64,000 bases of DNA, taken from Golubevia sp. BC0850 (Eukaryota; Basidiomycota; Exobasidiomycetes; Golubeviales; Golubeviaceae). Below are positions 63,504 to 64,000 of this stretch, piece by piece; within the stretch, counting starts at the first letter, position 1; each line of letters opens with the position of its first letter. Both the position numbers and the translations under genes were made by a program. The notes beneath the pieces are model-generated. The model worked only from the letters and a program-made list of their open reading frames with translations, ran no database searches and was not told the origin of the DNA. The stretch covers positions 1,054,001 to 1,118,000 of the forward strand of contig JAAVVG010000002.1 in assembly GCA_012976225.1 (NCBI GenBank), read 5' to 3'.

Positions 63504-64000
63504 CCTTCCCAGGCTGAGCCACTACTCTTACAGATAATCTTCCTCAAATAGAGCTTCCTCATCTGATTTACTTAGGAACAGATTCCAATGATGCAGGAAT
63601 TTTATTCTTAAGGATCAAAGCTCCACGTCTATCGCACCTCTCAGGTCCCCAGCAATCATTTCTTGACCATCCATTCATAGGTTTATAAGGGCTGGAAACT
63701 ATGCTTTGGAAGTATCAAGAGGTTGAAGAAGACGTCAGTCTTCACGCAGCTGAGAGTCTCATCAAGATAGTTAAACGTTAAGAGTCCACCCTAACTTCAC
63801 TTCGGTTGTTCGAAAATCAAGATTGGCCAGACCTTATTCTCTATTGATTTCTTCCTTCGTTGGCTCAAAGTTAATCTACTCTTTCCTCCAGTTTTGCCTC
63901 TTCTATATCGACCCTCAATTAGCAGGTTTCTGACCTTTAACTTCGATCTTCTAGCAGAGGTGATGTTCTCTCGTAACTATTCTTCGAGAAAACATTTTGA

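Larger units (their letters stand above)
61811..64000. other. Gene-poor tail with F-box/LRR relics
   Basis: Apart from the two relics listed separately, I see only short open frames. A small repeat of agcctttcc occurs near 62027-62050. 62381-62608 keeps a leucine-rich open piece (FEMAHLRKLFPLQVFLESGG, then VKGVVDWTRSR) that may belong to the F-box relic upstream. The window ends without a complete gene. Confidence 0.35.

Overview
This window is nuclear DNA of an intron-rich fungus, most likely a basidiomycete yeast or a relative of one; Pucciniomycotina is my guess from gene content and style, not proof. The evidence is many short introns (about 70-150 bases) with GTGAGT or GTAAGT donors and C/T-rich AG acceptors, fungal-type conserved genes (SMC2, DNA ligase I, MTHFR, SPC1, MIC60, NHA1, prefoldin 3, COX12, epsin, a HEH/LEM protein), and a local family of F-box-like genes. 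I rebuilt exon chains by hand, keeping phase at every junction. Each of the twelve chains I give as complete genes closes in frame.

Layout. 0.3-9.5 kb: a von Willebrand A-domain protein and a large atypical Ser/Thr kinase, both on +. 11.1-12.3 kb: F-box pseudogene copy 1 (-). 12.8-17.8 kb: SMC2 (+), convergent with COX12 (-, 18.2-19.8 kb). 20.4-23.0 kb: two unrecognised or F-box-like loci (-). 23.3-28.2 kb: DNA ligase I (+). 28.8-29.9 kb: F-box copy 2 (+). 31.0-38.0 kb: epsin (-), divergent from SPC1 (+) and then MTHFR (+). 39.1-40.2 kb: F-box copy 3 (-). 40.6-43.4 kb: a single-pass membrane protein (+) abutting only the 3' half of the mRNA cap methyltransferase gene ABD1 (+), with a 35-T tract between them. 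43.8-46.7 kb: MIC60 (+). 47.2-48.2 kb: a short-chain dehydrogenase (-). 49.1-50.7 kb: an F-box/LRR-like gene (-). 51.2-54.1 kb: NHA1-type Na+/H+ antiporter (+). 54.2-56.8 kb: decayed coding remnants. 57.2-59.8 kb: Heh1/Src1-like inner nuclear membrane protein (+). 60.5-61.8 kb: prefoldin subunit 3 (-). 62-64 kb: F-box/LRR relics.

Two things stand out. First, coding microexons are frequent: 7 nt in the vWA gene, 7 nt in the kinase glycine loop, 9 nt and 8 nt in COX12, and 16 nt in DNA ligase. COX12 has six exons of 8-92 nt and is effectively invisible to ORF-based annotation. Second, the F-box family (about seven loci) is being remodelled: copies 1 and 2 lie in inverted orientation about 16.5 kb apart and match almost perfectly over 886 bases, with abrupt edges that suggest gene conversion between pseudogenes.

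The conserved genes are housekeeping genes for replication and chromosome structure (SMC2, ligase I, HEH1), mitochondria (COX12, MIC60), the ER and endocytosis (SPC1, epsin), one-carbon metabolism (MTHFR) and ion homeostasis (NHA1). They form no cluster or pathway. The chromosome-cycle genes carry CGCG-type MBF/SBF-like motifs upstream.
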